Below, in pieces: positions 28,145-38,446 of a stretch of DNA of 64,000 nucleotides (within the stretch, counting starts at the first letter, position 1; each line of letters begins with the position of its first letter). Source of the DNA: Stappia indica (GTDB lineage Bacteria > Pseudomonadota > Alphaproteobacteria > Rhizobiales > Stappiaceae); assembly GCF_020177335.1 (NCBI RefSeq), contig NZ_JAIVMG010000012.1, forward strand, positions 1 through 64,000, written 5' to 3'. The position numbers and the translations under genes were made by a program. The notes beneath the pieces were generated by a model, which was given only the letters and a program-made list of their open reading frames with translations, was not told the DNA's origin and made no database searches.

Positions 28145-29746
28145 ATGGCCCTATCGCCAAAGCTTGAGATCCGCCAGGGACAATCCCTGGTTATGACGCC
28201 GCAGCTGATGCAAGCCATCAAGCTGCTGCAGATGTCGAGCCTTGACCTCACCAGCTATGTGGACGCGGAACTGGAGCGCAACCCGCTGCTGGAAGCGGTC
28301 GAGACGGACGGCCCCACCATCGACGAGCGCCCCTCGGAGGAGGCATTCACCGCCTCGGGCAGCGCCGATCATCGCGACGCCGACCCGGGAGATGGTGGCG
28401 CGGACGGCGGCGCGGGCGCTGCGGATGGCGACGGCGAATGGCTGCACACCGAGCTGAACACCGGCGCGGAGGAGATCGCCGCGCGGCTCGACACCGATCT
28501 CGGCAATGTCTTCCCGGACGATCCGGGGACGAGATCCGCCGCCACCGCGTCCGATCCGCGCCAGCCCGACCCCTGGCAGACAGGCCTTTCCGGGCGCGGC
28601 GCAGGCACAGGGTCCGGCAGCGGCGAAGACTACAATCTGGAGGCGTTCGTTGCCTCCGACACCACACTTGCCAGCCATCTCGGCGACCAGATGGTGCTGG
28701 CGCTGGCCGATCCGGTGGATCGGATGATCGCCCAGCAGCTGATCGACAGCCTGGATGAAGCGGGGTATCTGCGCATCGACCTCGATGAGGCGGCGGAGCG
28801 GATGGGCATCGACCGGATCCGGCTCGACCGGGTGCATGGCGTGCTCAAGACCCTGGAGCCGACCGGCGTGTTCGCCACATCCCTTGGCGAATGCCTGGCG
28901 CTGCAACTTGCGGAGAAGAACCGCTACGATCCGGCCATGGCACGGCTGATCGACAACATCGAACTGCTGGCGCGCCATGACTTCCCGGCGCTGAAGGCCG
29001 CCTGCGGCGTCGATGACGAGGATCTGGCCGAGATGATCGGCGAGTTGAAGGCGCTCGATCCGAAACCCGGCAGTTCCTTCGGCGACACGCTGATCCAGCC
29101 GGTGGTGCCGGATGTGATCGTCCGGCCGGCGCGCGACGGTGGCTGGCAGGTGGAGCTGAACAGCGACACCCTCCCCAAGGTGCTGGTCAACCAGACCTAT
29201 TACGCGACGGTCGCCAAATCGGCACGCAACGACACCGAGAAGGCGTTTCTCACCGATTGCCTGCAAACCGCCAACTGGCTGGCCAAGAGCCTCGACCAGC
29301 GGGCGCGCACCATTCTCAAGGTGGCGACGGAAATCGTGCGCCAGCAGGACGCCTTCCTCAGCCAGGGCGTTCAGTACCTGCGGCCGCTCAACCTGCGCAC
29401 CATCGCCGATGCGATTTCCATGCACGAATCCACGGTCAGCCGGGTGACGTCCAACAAATACATGGCGACACCGCGCGGCATCTTCGAGCTGAAATTCTTC
29501 TTTTCGGCGGCCATCCCAGCGTCCGGCGGCGGTGATGCCCATTCCGCCGAGGCGGTGCGTCACCGGATCCGTCAGTTGATCGATGCGGAAAAACCCGAGG
29601 CGATCCTTTCCGATGATACAATTGTCAAGCTTCTGAACGATGAGGGCATCGACATTGCCCGGCGGACAGTCGCTAAATATAGGGAATCCTTGCGGATTGC
29701 GTCATCCGTACAAAGACGACGGGAAAAGCGGGCACGAATGGGCTAA
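28145..29746 (+). CDS. rpoN: RNA polymerase sigma-54 factor
   Basis: Alternative sigma factor for nitrogen and other regulons that needs AAA+ activators. The 533-residue product has region I (MALSPKLEIRQGQSLVMTPQ, glutamine/leucine-rich, for activator contact), an acidic and glycine-rich region II (about 55-160, EGDGE-type residues), the core-binding region (LASHLGDQMVLALADPVDRM onward), the helix-turn-helix (TIADAISMHESTVSRVTSNK) and the RpoN box ARRTVAKYRE close to the C-terminus. The region between lptB and ptsN is the classic rpoN locus, with HPF and EIIANtr downstream. Confidence 0.96.
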   Translation: MALSPKLEIRQGQSLVMTPQLMQAIKLLQMSSLDLTSYVDAELERNPLLEAVETDGPTIDERPSEEAFTASGSADHRDADPGDGGADGGAGAADGDGEWLHTELNTGAEEIAARLDTDLGNVFPDDPGTRSAATASDPRQPDPWQTGLSGRGAGTGSGSGEDYNLEAFVASDTTLASHLGDQMVLALADPVDRMIAQQLIDSLDEAGYLRIDLDEAAERMGIDRIRLDRVHGVLKTLEPTGVFATSLGECLALQLAEKNRYDPAMARLIDNIELLARHDFPALKAACGVDDEDLAEMIGELKALDPKPGSSFGDTLIQPVVPDVIVRPARDGGWQVELNSDTLPKVLVNQTYYATVAKSARNDTEKAFLTDCLQTANWLAKSLDQRARTILKVATEIVRQQDAFLSQGVQYLRPLNLRTIADAISMHESTVSRVTSNKYMATPRGIFELKFFFSAAIPASGGGDAHSAEAVRHRIRQLIDAEKPEAILSDDTIVKLLNDEGIDIARRTVAKYRESLRIASSVQRRREKRARMG

Positions 29747-30095
29747 GCTGGCGATGATGCACTCCCCAAAGGCCTCAGCCCGAGGCAGCAAGGATCCGGA
29801 CCGGGAACGCCCCCGGGGGCAAGGGCTACAGGTGATCAATGACGTTTCTTGCGATTACCCAGACGCTTGCGCTCCGTGGCCAAATGCCGCCGGAGACGGA
29901 AGGGCGAGTTCATTTGACTTCACGATGGCGGGCGCTTATAGCACCGCCCTCGAAGCATGTCGGGCGCGGCCGCGTGATCGCGGACGCTCGGCATTGGCAA
30001 AGACCGGGCGTGAGGCGAAAGCGCCCCTCCGGTCCGCAAGCCGCCGATGTACCGCGGCTGTGCCGATCGGCCATCCAGAAAAAGAAGAGGTTCCC
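29747..30095 (+). other. Gene-free spacer between rpoN and hpf
   Basis: No gene is supported in these 349 bases; the hpf frame is open through it but without conserved residues. It contains GCCCCCGGGGGC, a loopless palindrome near 29810, but no T-run. Just before hpf is GAAGAGG, its ribosome-binding site. hpf may have its own promoter here; no clear -35/-10 pair was found. Confidence 0.5.
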
Positions 30096-30671
30096 ATGAC
30101 TCTGCGGGTATCCGGGAAGAACGTCGATGTGGGCGATGCCCTGAGGACGCATATCGAAGACCGGATCGAGGAAATCGTTTCGAAGTACTTCGATGGCGGC
30201 TACACCGGGCATGTCACCATCGGCCGCGAAGGCTCCGGTTTCCGGTCGGAATGCCTGCTGCATCTCGACACGGGAATCGACCTGCAGGTTTCGGCCGACA
30301 ACGCCGATCCGCGCCAGTGCTTCGATGCCGCAGCCGAGCGCATCGACAAGCGCCTGCGGCGCTACAAGCGCAAGCTCAAGGACCATCACAATCACGGCAT
30401 CAATGGCCGCGAGGCGCTTGATGCGGCGTCCTACGTGCTGGCCGCCGTCGAGGAAGAGGAAGAGGTCCCCGCCGACTTCACCCCGATCATCGTTGCCGAA
30501 ACCGCCGCCAAGGTGAAGACCATGACCGTCGGCATGGCGGTGATGCAGCTCGACCTGGCCGAGGCCCCGCTGGTCGTGTTCCGCAATGCCGGCAGCGGTT
30601 CGGTGAATGTGGTGTACCGGCGCGCCGACGGGAACTTCGGCTGGATCGACCCCGAGCACGCCGCTCAATAA
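30096..30671 (+). CDS. hpf: Ribosome hibernation-promoting factor, long form
   Basis: The ATG at 30096 (MTLRVSGKNVDVGDALRTHI) has GAAGAGG seven bases upstream. At 191 residues it is the long HPF type: an N-terminal S30AE domain (to about 105, with CLLHLDTGIDLQVSAD and RIDKRLRRYKRKLKDH) and a C-terminal dimerisation domain (PIIVAETAAKVKTMTVGMAV, then MQLDLAEAPLVVFRNAGSG, ending VNVVYRRADGNFGWIDPE). Long HPF alone makes 100S ribosome dimers in stationary phase. It lies between rpoN and ptsN, as in most Proteobacteria. Confidence 0.95.
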   Translation: MTLRVSGKNVDVGDALRTHIEDRIEEIVSKYFDGGYTGHVTIGREGSGFRSECLLHLDTGIDLQVSADNADPRQCFDAAAERIDKRLRRYKRKLKDHHNHGINGREALDAASYVLAAVEEEEEVPADFTPIIVAETAAKVKTMTVGMAVMQLDLAEAPLVVFRNAGSGSVNVVYRRADGNFGWIDPEHAAQ

Positions 30672-30678
30672 TCCTTGA

Positions 30679-30705
30679 GCTTCCCGCCCTTTTCGGGCGG
30701 GAAGC
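30679..30705 (+). terminator. Strong hairpin between hpf and ptsN
   Basis: GCTTCCCGCCC (30679-30689) pairs perfectly with GGGCGGGAAGC (30695-30705) over a five-base loop, seven bases after the hpf stop. CCTATATTGC follows rather than a T-run. It could be a partial terminator or an mRNA-processing stem that sets hpf above ptsN. Confidence 0.55.
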
Positions 30706-30743
30706 CCTATATTGCTCTTCAAACTCCAGACACAGGCCGCATC

Positions 30744-31208
30744 ATGGATCTCAACGATCTCATCACGTCGAAGGCGATCGTTCCGAGCCTGAAAGCGAAC
30801 AGCAAGAAGCAGGCCTTGCAGGAACTGGCGCTCAAGGCGGCGGCGGTGACCGGCCTGCCGGAGCGCGATATCTTCGATACGCTGTTGCAGCGCGAACGCC
30901 TGGGCTCCACGGGCGTGGGCAATGGCATTGCCATTCCCCACGGCAAGCTCAACACCCTGGGCAAGCTCGTCGGCCTCTTCGCCCGGCTCGAAAAGCCGAT
31001 CGATTTCGACGCGCTCGACGATCAGCCGGTCGACCTGATGTTCGTCCTGCTGGCGCCGGAAGGTGCCGGAGCGGACCACTTGAAGGCGCTGGCGCGGATC
31101 GCCCGGCGCATGCGCGACCCCGGAACCGCCGCCAAGCTGCGCGCCACGGCGGATTCCGACGCGCTCTACACCATTCTCACCCAGACCGCCGCGACCAACG
31201 CCGCCTGA
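30744..31208 (+). CDS. ptsN: Nitrogen regulatory PTS protein EIIANtr
   Basis: Phosphoacceptor of the nitrogen PTS that regulates, rather than transports; it receives phosphate from HPr/NPr and controls K+ transport and other targets by protein contact. The ATG at 30744 (MDLNDLITSKAIVPSLKANS) gives 154 residues. The phosphorylated histidine is H66 in GNGIAIPHGKLNTL, and FARLEKPIDFDALDDQPVDL then MFVLLAPEGAGADHLKAL are the family's PTS_EIIA type-2 core. It ends before a hairpin terminator. Its likely upstream partners HPr, EIIA-Man and HprK are encoded at 57.7-59.0 kb; no enzyme I gene is in the window. Confidence 0.95.
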   Translation: MDLNDLITSKAIVPSLKANSKKQALQELALKAAAVTGLPERDIFDTLLQRERLGSTGVGNGIAIPHGKLNTLGKLVGLFARLEKPIDFDALDDQPVDLMFVLLAPEGAGADHLKALARIARRMRDPGTAAKLRATADSDALYTILTQTAATNAA

Positions 31209-31273
31209 TTCCGCAACAACGCCGATCAGACAGGTAAACGCCGGACAGGCTCCCGGCGGCGCGATGCCCATGC

Positions 31274-31316
31274 AAAAGGGCCATGGACGGCCGTCAGGCT
31301 GTCTATGGCCCTTTTT
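31274..31316 (+). terminator. Terminator after ptsN
   Basis: An 18-base imperfect stem, AAAGGGCCATGGAC (from 31275) with GTCTATGGCCCTTT (to 31314), ends in CTTTTTCG. AAAA on the left lets it work for the convergent DUF1150 gene too. Confidence 0.85.
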
Positions 31317-31342
31317 CGCTCTAAGCCTACCCTTGTCAGCAC

Positions 31343-31603
31343 TCAATGCAGCCAGACGGTCTGCAAATGCTGCTCCGCCGCATTGGCCAGCACCGCCTCG
31401 CGGCTGTCGGCGAGCATGATCGGCGTGCCATCGGCATTGAGCAGGACCCACAGATGCAAACCGCTTTCCAGCTTCGGCACCTCGGGAAACAGCGTCAGGA
31501 GATCATCGGAAGTCATGGACCGGACATAGGCGATCTGTCCGGAGCCGAGCGCCTGCAAGGCCTCGTTTTCCATCACCATGGGCTGTGCGTCGCGCATCGT
31601 CAT
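31343..31603 (-). CDS. DUF1150 family protein
   Basis: The ATG at 31603 (MTMRDAQPMVMENEALQALG) has AAGGAG seven bases upstream and gives 86 residues. The family pattern is clear: ALQALGSGQIAYVRSMTSDD, LFPEVPKLESGLHLWVLLNA and DGTPIMLADSREAVLANA ending in LQTVWLH. DUF1150 is found in Alphaproteobacteria next to Hsp20 genes; here it lies about 165 bp downstream of one on the same strand, so it is probably heat-induced with it. Function unknown; I see no catalytic motif. Confidence 0.88.
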   Translation of the reverse strand: MTMRDAQPMVMENEALQALGSGQIAYVRSMTSDDLLTLFPEVPKLESGLHLWVLLNADGTPIMLADSREAVLANAAEQHLQTVWLH

Positions 31604-31770
31604 CGCAGTACTCCTTACCACGCGCCCCCTTCCGGCCGATACGCAGCCGACAGGGATCGCCGCCCCCTTTCCGGCGAACGGCTGGCAGATGTGTTGAACA
31701 GCGTTTGAAAAGGCGGAACGGTCCCTCGCGCCCTGCGCGATGCGTCCATTCCGTGCCCTGCGCGGACTAT

Positions 31771-32199
31771 CTAGTCCCTTGCCTCGATTTCGATCCGGCG
31801 CACCACGCGCTCCGGTTCGGGGCGGACCAGGTCGATCGACAGGAGGCCGTCCTTCAATTCCGCCCCGAGGATCTCGATCCCCTCGGCCAGAACGAAGGCC
31901 CGCTGGAACTGGCGGGCGGCGATCCCACGATGCAGGAACTGGCGCGTCTTGTCGTCTTCCTGACGCCCACGAATCACCAACTGGCTTTCCTCGACGCTGA
32001 CGTCGAGCTGATCGCGGGTGAACCCGGCCACCGCCAGGGTGATCCGGATGATATCGCCATGGGTCTCGGTCTTCGGCATGCGCTCGATGTTGTACGGCGG
32101 ATAGCCGTCATTGGCTGCCTTGCTGACCCGGTCCAGAACCCGCTCGATATCCTCAAAGCCAAGGAGAAGCGGACTGGAGAACGCCGACATTCGCGTCAT
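31771..32199 (-). CDS. Small heat-shock protein Hsp20 (IbpA-like)
   Basis: ATP-independent chaperone that holds unfolding proteins. The 142-residue product has a short N-terminal arm (SSPLLLGFEDIERVLDRVSK), YPPYNIERMPKTETHGDIIR at the start of the alpha-crystallin domain, LAVAGFTRDQLDVSVEESQL, and AFVLAEGIEILGAELKDGLL then SIDLVRPEPE with the C-terminal IEIEARD. It is one of the class of rhizobial Hsp20 proteins. Upstream are a heat-shock sigma (RpoH) promoter and a leader of about 140 bases whose last hairpin covers the AAGGG ribosome-binding site, indicating both transcriptional and RNA-thermometer control. Confidence 0.93.
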   Translation of the reverse strand: MTRMSAFSSPLLLGFEDIERVLDRVSKAANDGYPPYNIERMPKTETHGDIIRITLAVAGFTRDQLDVSVEESQLVIRGRQEDDKTRQFLHRGIAARQFQRAFVLAEGIEILGAELKDGLLSIDLVRPEPERVVRRIEIEARD

Positions 32200-32342
32200 A
32201 TGTCAAAGCCCTTTTCAAAAGCGGCCTTTCAACCGGGAGGCGCCCCTCTCACGCTTTCGCCAGCCTGGCCAAACCGCGATCGCACGCTTCCCAACGACCC
32301 GGACCCATCATGGCATCCGGGAGAGGGCATCATGCCCTGTTG
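32200..32342 (-). promoter_or_regulatory. Structured hsp20 leader, candidate RNA thermometer
   Basis: On the minus strand, from a predicted start near 32342, the leader can form GGGC-ATGAT-GCCC, then a stem CCCGGA...TCCGGG, and finally GCTTTT-GAA-AAGGGC (32208-32222), which pairs the ribosome-binding site AAGGG with a run of U's just upstream of the ATG. Several hairpins ending in a weak A-U/G-U stem over the ribosome-binding site is the layout of ROSE and fourU thermometers. The sequence does not exactly match the ROSE consensus. Confidence 0.5.
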
Positions 32343-32349
32343 CATTCTT

Positions 32350-32378
32350 ATATGGCGACTTGCCGGCTCGGATTCAAG
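32350..32378 (-). promoter_or_regulatory. RpoH (sigma-32-type) promoter of hsp20
   Basis: Read on the minus strand: CTTGAA (32373-32378), a 17-base spacer and CCATAT (32350-32355), close to the alphaproteobacterial RpoH consensus CTTGAA-N16-18-CCATnT. Confidence 0.75.
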
Positions 32379-32545
32379 AAAAGGCCGCCGCAACGGCAGG
32401 CTCTGCCCGCCCCCGGTTCAATCCATTCTTCAGGAACAGCGGATAAAACAGCCCCGTATTGCATCCGATGCCGCCCTCACCCGCAGCCAATTCATCCGGC
32501 GGCACAGCCCGAGCGTCCGCGGGCCGACCACCACATAGGCAAATC

Positions 32546-33226
32546 ATGTCCCAAGCGCCCTCCTCCGTCTCCCCGCCCCGTCACGCCGCCATCACAGCGG
32601 ATGCCTGGCCGGTCTGGAGCGTCCGCATCGCCAGCCTGCTGCTGCCCAGCGCGCTCATCGCCGCGGTGCTGCTGCAACCCTATGCCGACCCGAAGCTGAT
32701 GTTCCTCGATGCGCTGGCGGCGGCCGAATTCGCCCCTGCCTGCTGCCGCCCCTATTTCGGCTTCGTGTCGATGCTGGGGATCATGCTGTGGGTGACCACC
32801 GCCGCCGTCTGCCTGTTCACTGCGCTGATCCTGGTGTGCACCGGCGCCCGCCGGGGAACCTTCCTGTTCGCGCTGTTTGCCGGCCTGTTCACTGGCTGGC
32901 TGGCCCTCGATGACGCCTTCCTGCTGCATGAGGTGATCTTGCCGGAGTTCGGCGTGCCGCAAAATGCGGTGCTGGCCACCATCGCCCTCCTGGCTGCTGG
33001 CTATGCGCTGGTCGCCCGGCGCCGGGTTCTGGCCTCCGATCCGCTGCTGTTTCTTACTGCGGGCGCGGCCCTTGCCACCAGCATGGCCGTCGACACCATT
33101 TTTCACAGCCTGGATGCGCATCTGGTCTATCTGGAAGACGGCGCCAAGTTCATCGGCATCTTCTGCTGGACGACGTTCCACGTCAGCACGATGGCGCGCA
33201 TCCTGCTCACCGACGAGAAGAGCTGA
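32546..33226 (+). CDS. Uncharacterised multi-pass membrane protein
   Basis: The ATG at 32546 (MSQAPSSVSPPRHAAITADA) gives 226 residues; an upstream in-frame ATG adds only a low-complexity leader. Six hydrophobic segments are visible: IASLLLPSALIAAVLL, SMLGIMLWVTTAAVCLFTAL, TFLFALFAGLFTGWLALDDA, AVLATIALLAAGYALV, LLFLTAGAALATSM and FIGIFCWTTFHVSTMARILL. The acidic LALDDAFLLHE and LEDGAKFIG segments next to membrane helices look like conserved active-site or ion-binding residues in an uncharacterised family. No neighbour indicates a role: Hsp20 is divergent and tRNA-Ala convergent. No function assigned. Confidence 0.7.
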   Translation: MSQAPSSVSPPRHAAITADAWPVWSVRIASLLLPSALIAAVLLQPYADPKLMFLDALAAAEFAPACCRPYFGFVSMLGIMLWVTTAAVCLFTALILVCTGARRGTFLFALFAGLFTGWLALDDAFLLHEVILPEFGVPQNAVLATIALLAAGYALVARRRVLASDPLLFLTAGAALATSMAVDTIFHSLDAHLVYLEDGAKFIGIFCWTTFHVSTMARILLTDEKS

Positions 33227-33373
33227 GTGCCAGAGCACTCAGCGAGGGCGCCGAGCCCCGACAGAAGGCGGCGCGCGATCATGGCCCCGCGCGTCGCAAG
33301 CCATACCAACGGCGCCGGTTCGCCCATCCCATCCCGCGATGCGGGCGTGTCAATTTTCAAACTCGGGAGGAGA

Positions 33374-33392
33374 CCTCACCCGAAAGGTGAGG
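33374..33392 (-). terminator. Hairpin downstream of tRNA-Ala
   Basis: CCTCACC (33374-33380) and GGTGAGG (33386-33392) pair over loop CGAAA, seven bases beyond the tRNA 3' end on the minus strand. The tract beyond is only moderately U-rich. Confidence 0.5.
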
Positions 33393-33398
33393 GAGGAC

Positions 33399-33474
<76 letters not shown>

Positions 33475-33578
33475 TTAAAAACCAGTCGTTCATGCAAGCC
33501 GCCAGATGTCCCTATTGGGATGCCGGGGGGCTTGTCATTCGGCAGCGGCGTTTGGGTTCGCCCTGTCGATGGAGGCGG

Positions 33579-33606
33579 AAAATACGTCTTCCGCCGGGCA
33601 AGTCAA
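33579..33606 (-). promoter_or_regulatory. Possible promoter of tRNA-Ala
   Basis: On the minus strand TTGACT (33601-33606), 16 bases, TATTTT (33579-33584). It would give a leader of about 100 bases before the tRNA, longer than usual, so a closer promoter may exist. Confidence 0.45.
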
Positions 33607-33722
33607 GAGGAATAATCCATCTTGTTTCGCTTCGCCGGATTTACCCCACAAGCCCTGTGGACAACCGGGCGAGACCACCCGCCGGCATCCCGATCCCGGA
33701 ACGCCGGCGAGCGTGTTGTTTC

Positions 33723-34112
33723 CTAGCGGTCCGTATCCTCGTCGTCGCGCTCGACCACGATTCCCGGGACGTCCTCGTCGTCGTCGTCCTCATCGTCGAT
33801 GAAGACGTCGTCATCGGCCGCATCATCGGCAATCTCGTCGTCATCGTCGCCATCGAGGGTGACGGCCGAATCGCCTTCCGCCTCGGCATCCGCTTCCTCG
33901 AGGCTGACCAGCTCGGCGCCATCCTCCTCGGTCTCCAGATCCTCGTCCTCCTCCGCCGCCGCGGCCTTGGAAGCCTTCGCCGGACGCACGGACTGCGCGA
34001 GCTGGAACACCGCGCCGCACTTCGGACAGGTAATCGGGTTGCGGTTCAGATCATAGTATTTTGCGCCGCAACCGCCGCACAGCCGTTTGGTGCCTAATTC
34101 GGGTTTTGCCAC
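33723..34112 (-). CDS. TIGR02300 family (FYDLN acid domain) zinc-ribbon protein
   Basis: The 129-residue product starts with MAKPELGTKRLCGGCGAKYY, then DLNRNPITCPKCGAVFQ: two CxxC pairs forming a zinc ribbon around the family's YYDLN signature. From about residue 50 to the end it is extremely acidic (long runs of Asp and Glu, for example DEDDDDEDVP). TIGR02300 proteins occur throughout Alphaproteobacteria and their function is unknown. It is divergent from aroA; TTGACA-N17-TATGCG lies upstream. The acidic tail suggests it binds a basic partner or nucleic-acid-binding protein; that is inference. Confidence 0.93.
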   Translation of the reverse strand: MAKPELGTKRLCGGCGAKYYDLNRNPITCPKCGAVFQLAQSVRPAKASKAAAAEEDEDLETEEDGAELVSLEEADAEAEGDSAVTLDGDDDDEIADDAADDDVFIDDEDDDDEDVPGIVVERDDEDTDR

Positions 34113-34147
34113 GGTGATAACCCTTGTTTTTCTGACAATCGGGCGTT

Positions 34148-34176
34148 CGCATAAATGGTACCCGGCCTCCTGTCAA
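34148..34176 (-). promoter_or_regulatory. Promoter of the FYDLN protein gene
   Basis: On the minus strand a perfect TTGACA (34171-34176), 17 bases, then TATGCG (34148-34153), 35 bases before the start codon. Confidence 0.6.
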
Positions 34177-34290
34177 AGCCTAATGCCCCCTGCGTCGTCA
34201 AACCCTTTTTGCGCGAAGGGCCAAGGCGCCGCGAATCGCGCCGGAAACCATTGCCGCTGAGCCGGTGACGAATGGCTTTCGGCATGATAG

Positions 34291-36311
<2,021 letters not shown>

Positions 36312-36581
36312 AGCGGGCACGGTGCCGGCGTGTTTCGCGTACCGCGATGAACGCGCCGTCCTTCGGGCCGGTGCCTTGAATATGTGCCGCCAGCGGTTTC
36401 AAGCCAGCGGCACGGAACTGAAATAGCTGGTTTTTTCGCCGTTCGCCTCGCCGGCCCCGTCATCGTCACCGATGACCTGGAAGCAGTTCGCCAATGGAGC
36501 GAACCGCCGGACGCGCCAGGAAACCGACCACAACACGAACCCGCCGGCGACAAGCCAGAGTACTGGCTGCCAGGAGTTTCA

Positions 36582-38291
36582 ATGAGCAGTTTGAACCCGA
36601 CACGCGATGAATTTGCCGCCCTTCTGGAGCAGAGCTTCGAAGAGCAGGAGCAGTCCGAAGGCTCCGTGGTCACCGGCACGGTCATTGCTATCGAGAAAGA
36701 TCTCGCGGTGATCGACGTCGGCCTGAAGGTCGAAGGCCGCATCGCGCTGAAGGAATTCGGCGTCAAGGGACGTGACGGCGAAGATGCCGGCGTGTCCATC
36801 GGCGACAAGGTCGAGGTCTATCTGGAGCGCGTGGAAAACGCCCTCGGCGAGGCCGTCCTGTCGCGCGACAAGGCCCGCCGCGAAGAGAGCTGGATCCGTC
36901 TCGAAGTCGCCTTCGAGGCGAACGAGAAGGTCACCGGCCAGATCTTCAACCAGGTCAAGGGTGGCTTCACCGTCGACCTCGACGGCGCCGTGGCCTTCCT
37001 GCCGCGCAGCCAGGTGGACATCCGTCCGGTGCGCGACGTCGCGCCGCTGATGCACACCCCGCAGCCGTTCCAGATCCTGAAGATGGACAAGCGCCGCGGC
37101 AACATCGTCGTCTCGCGCCGTGTCGTTCTTGAGGAAACCCGCGCCGAACAGCGTTCGGAGCTGGTGCAGAGCCTCGAGGAAGGCCAGGTCATGGAAGGCG
37201 TGGTCAAGAACATCACCGATTACGGTGCGTTCGTCGACCTCGGCGGCATCGACGGCCTGCTGCATGTCACCGACATTGCATGGCGCCGGATCAACCACCC
37301 GAGCGAAGTGCTGGCCATCGGCCAGACCGTGAAGGTGCAGATCATCCGCGTCAACCAGGAGACGCACCGCATCTCCCTGGGCATGAAGCAGCTCGAGGCC
37401 GATCCGTGGGATGGCATCGAGGCCAAGTACCCGGTCGACGCCAAGTTCACCGGCCGCGTGACCAACATCACCGACTACGGCGCATTCGTCGAACTGGAGC
37501 CGGGCATCGAAGGCCTGATCCACGTGTCGGAGATGTCCTGGACCAAGAAGAACGTCCATCCGGGCAAGATCGTTTCCACCTCGCAGGAAGTGGAAGTGAT
37601 GATCCTCGAGGTCGACCCGGTGAAGCGCCGCATCTCGCTCGGCCTGAAGCAGACGCTTCAGAACCCGTGGGAAGCCTTCGCCGACAAGTTCCCGACCGGC
37701 ACCGAGGTCGAGGGCGAGGTCAAGAACAAGACCGAGTTCGGTCTGTTCATCGGTCTCGACGGCGACGTGGACGGCATGGTTCACCTGTCCGATCTCGACT
37801 GGAACCGTCCGGGCGAGCAGGTCATCGAAGAGTACAAGAAGGGCGACATGGTTCGCGCCGTCGTGCTCGACGTCGACATGGACAAGGAGCGGATCTCGCT
37901 CGGCATCAAGCAGCTCGGCGGTGATCCGTTCGACACGGCTGCCGCTGGCGAGCTGCGCAAGGGCGCCATCGTGACCTGCGAAGTGCTGGAAGTGAAGGAC
38001 GGCGGTCTTGAAGCCAAGATCACCGATTCCGACCTGACGACCTTCGTGCGTCGTGCCGATCTCGCCCGTGACCGTGCGGACCAGCGTCCGGAGCGTTTCT
38101 CGGTTGGCGAGAAGTTCGACGCCCGCATCACCCAGTTCGACAAGAAGACCCGTCGGGTTTCGGCCTCCATCAAGGCGCTGGAAATCGCCGAAGAGAAGGA
38201 AGCCGTGGCTCAGTACGGTTCGTCGGACTCCGGCGCTTCGCTCGGCGACATTCTCGGTGCGGCTCTGAAGGCTCGCGAAACCGACGATTGA
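36582..38291 (+). CDS. rpsA: 30S ribosomal protein S1
   Basis: Binds mRNA and brings it to the 30S subunit. The ATG at 36582 has CAGGAG seven bases upstream; the frame is open further upstream but without conserved residues. At 569 residues it has six S1 (OB-fold) domains: the first two are the divergent ribosome-binding pair (SVVTGTVIAIEKDLAVIDVG; KVTGQIFNQVKGGFTVDLDG), then canonical domains VMEGVVKNITDYGAFVDLGG, FTGRVTNITDYGAFVELEPG, VEGEVKNKTEFGLFIGLDGD and a more divergent sixth (IVTCEVLEVKDGGLEAKITD). It ends before a strong terminator. Confidence 0.97.
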   Translation: MSSLNPTRDEFAALLEQSFEEQEQSEGSVVTGTVIAIEKDLAVIDVGLKVEGRIALKEFGVKGRDGEDAGVSIGDKVEVYLERVENALGEAVLSRDKARREESWIRLEVAFEANEKVTGQIFNQVKGGFTVDLDGAVAFLPRSQVDIRPVRDVAPLMHTPQPFQILKMDKRRGNIVVSRRVVLEETRAEQRSELVQSLEEGQVMEGVVKNITDYGAFVDLGGIDGLLHVTDIAWRRINHPSEVLAIGQTVKVQIIRVNQETHRISLGMKQLEADPWDGIEAKYPVDAKFTGRVTNITDYGAFVELEPGIEGLIHVSEMSWTKKNVHPGKIVSTSQEVEVMILEVDPVKRRISLGLKQTLQNPWEAFADKFPTGTEVEGEVKNKTEFGLFIGLDGDVDGMVHLSDLDWNRPGEQVIEEYKKGDMVRAVVLDVDMDKERISLGIKQLGGDPFDTAAAGELRKGAIVTCEVLEVKDGGLEAKITDSDLTTFVRRADLARDRADQRPERFSVGEKFDARITQFDKKTRRVSASIKALEIAEEKEAVAQYGSSDSGASLGDILGAALKARETDD

Positions 38292-38327
38292 TCTGGATCT
38301 CCGGATCCTTCGATCCCATGACGAAGA

Positions 38328-38359
38328 AGAGCCCCGCCGGCAACGGCGGGGCTCTTTGC
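38328..38359 (+). terminator. Rho-independent terminator of rpsA
   Basis: A 12-base perfect stem, AGAGCCCCGCCG (38328-38339) with CGGCGGGGCTCT (38344-38355), closes a GCAA tetraloop and is followed by TTGCATTT. It separates rpsA from convergent panB. Confidence 0.9.
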
Positions 38360-38446
38360 ATTTCGGATCATGCCGGCATCGCCCCAGGGCCTCACCGGAA
38401 GCCGTGGGCAAGGCAGAGGGCGCGCGCCGCCCCCGCCCACCAGGTC

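Noticed and set aside
28151-29563. A 470-residue minus-strand open frame opposite rpoN
   Set aside because: It lies entirely within rpoN in antisense and has no conserved features.
36579-38411. A 610-residue minus-strand open frame opposite rpsA
   Set aside because: rpsA is unmistakable; the antisense frame is rich in His, Asp and Val with no recognisable domain and runs through the rpsA terminator.
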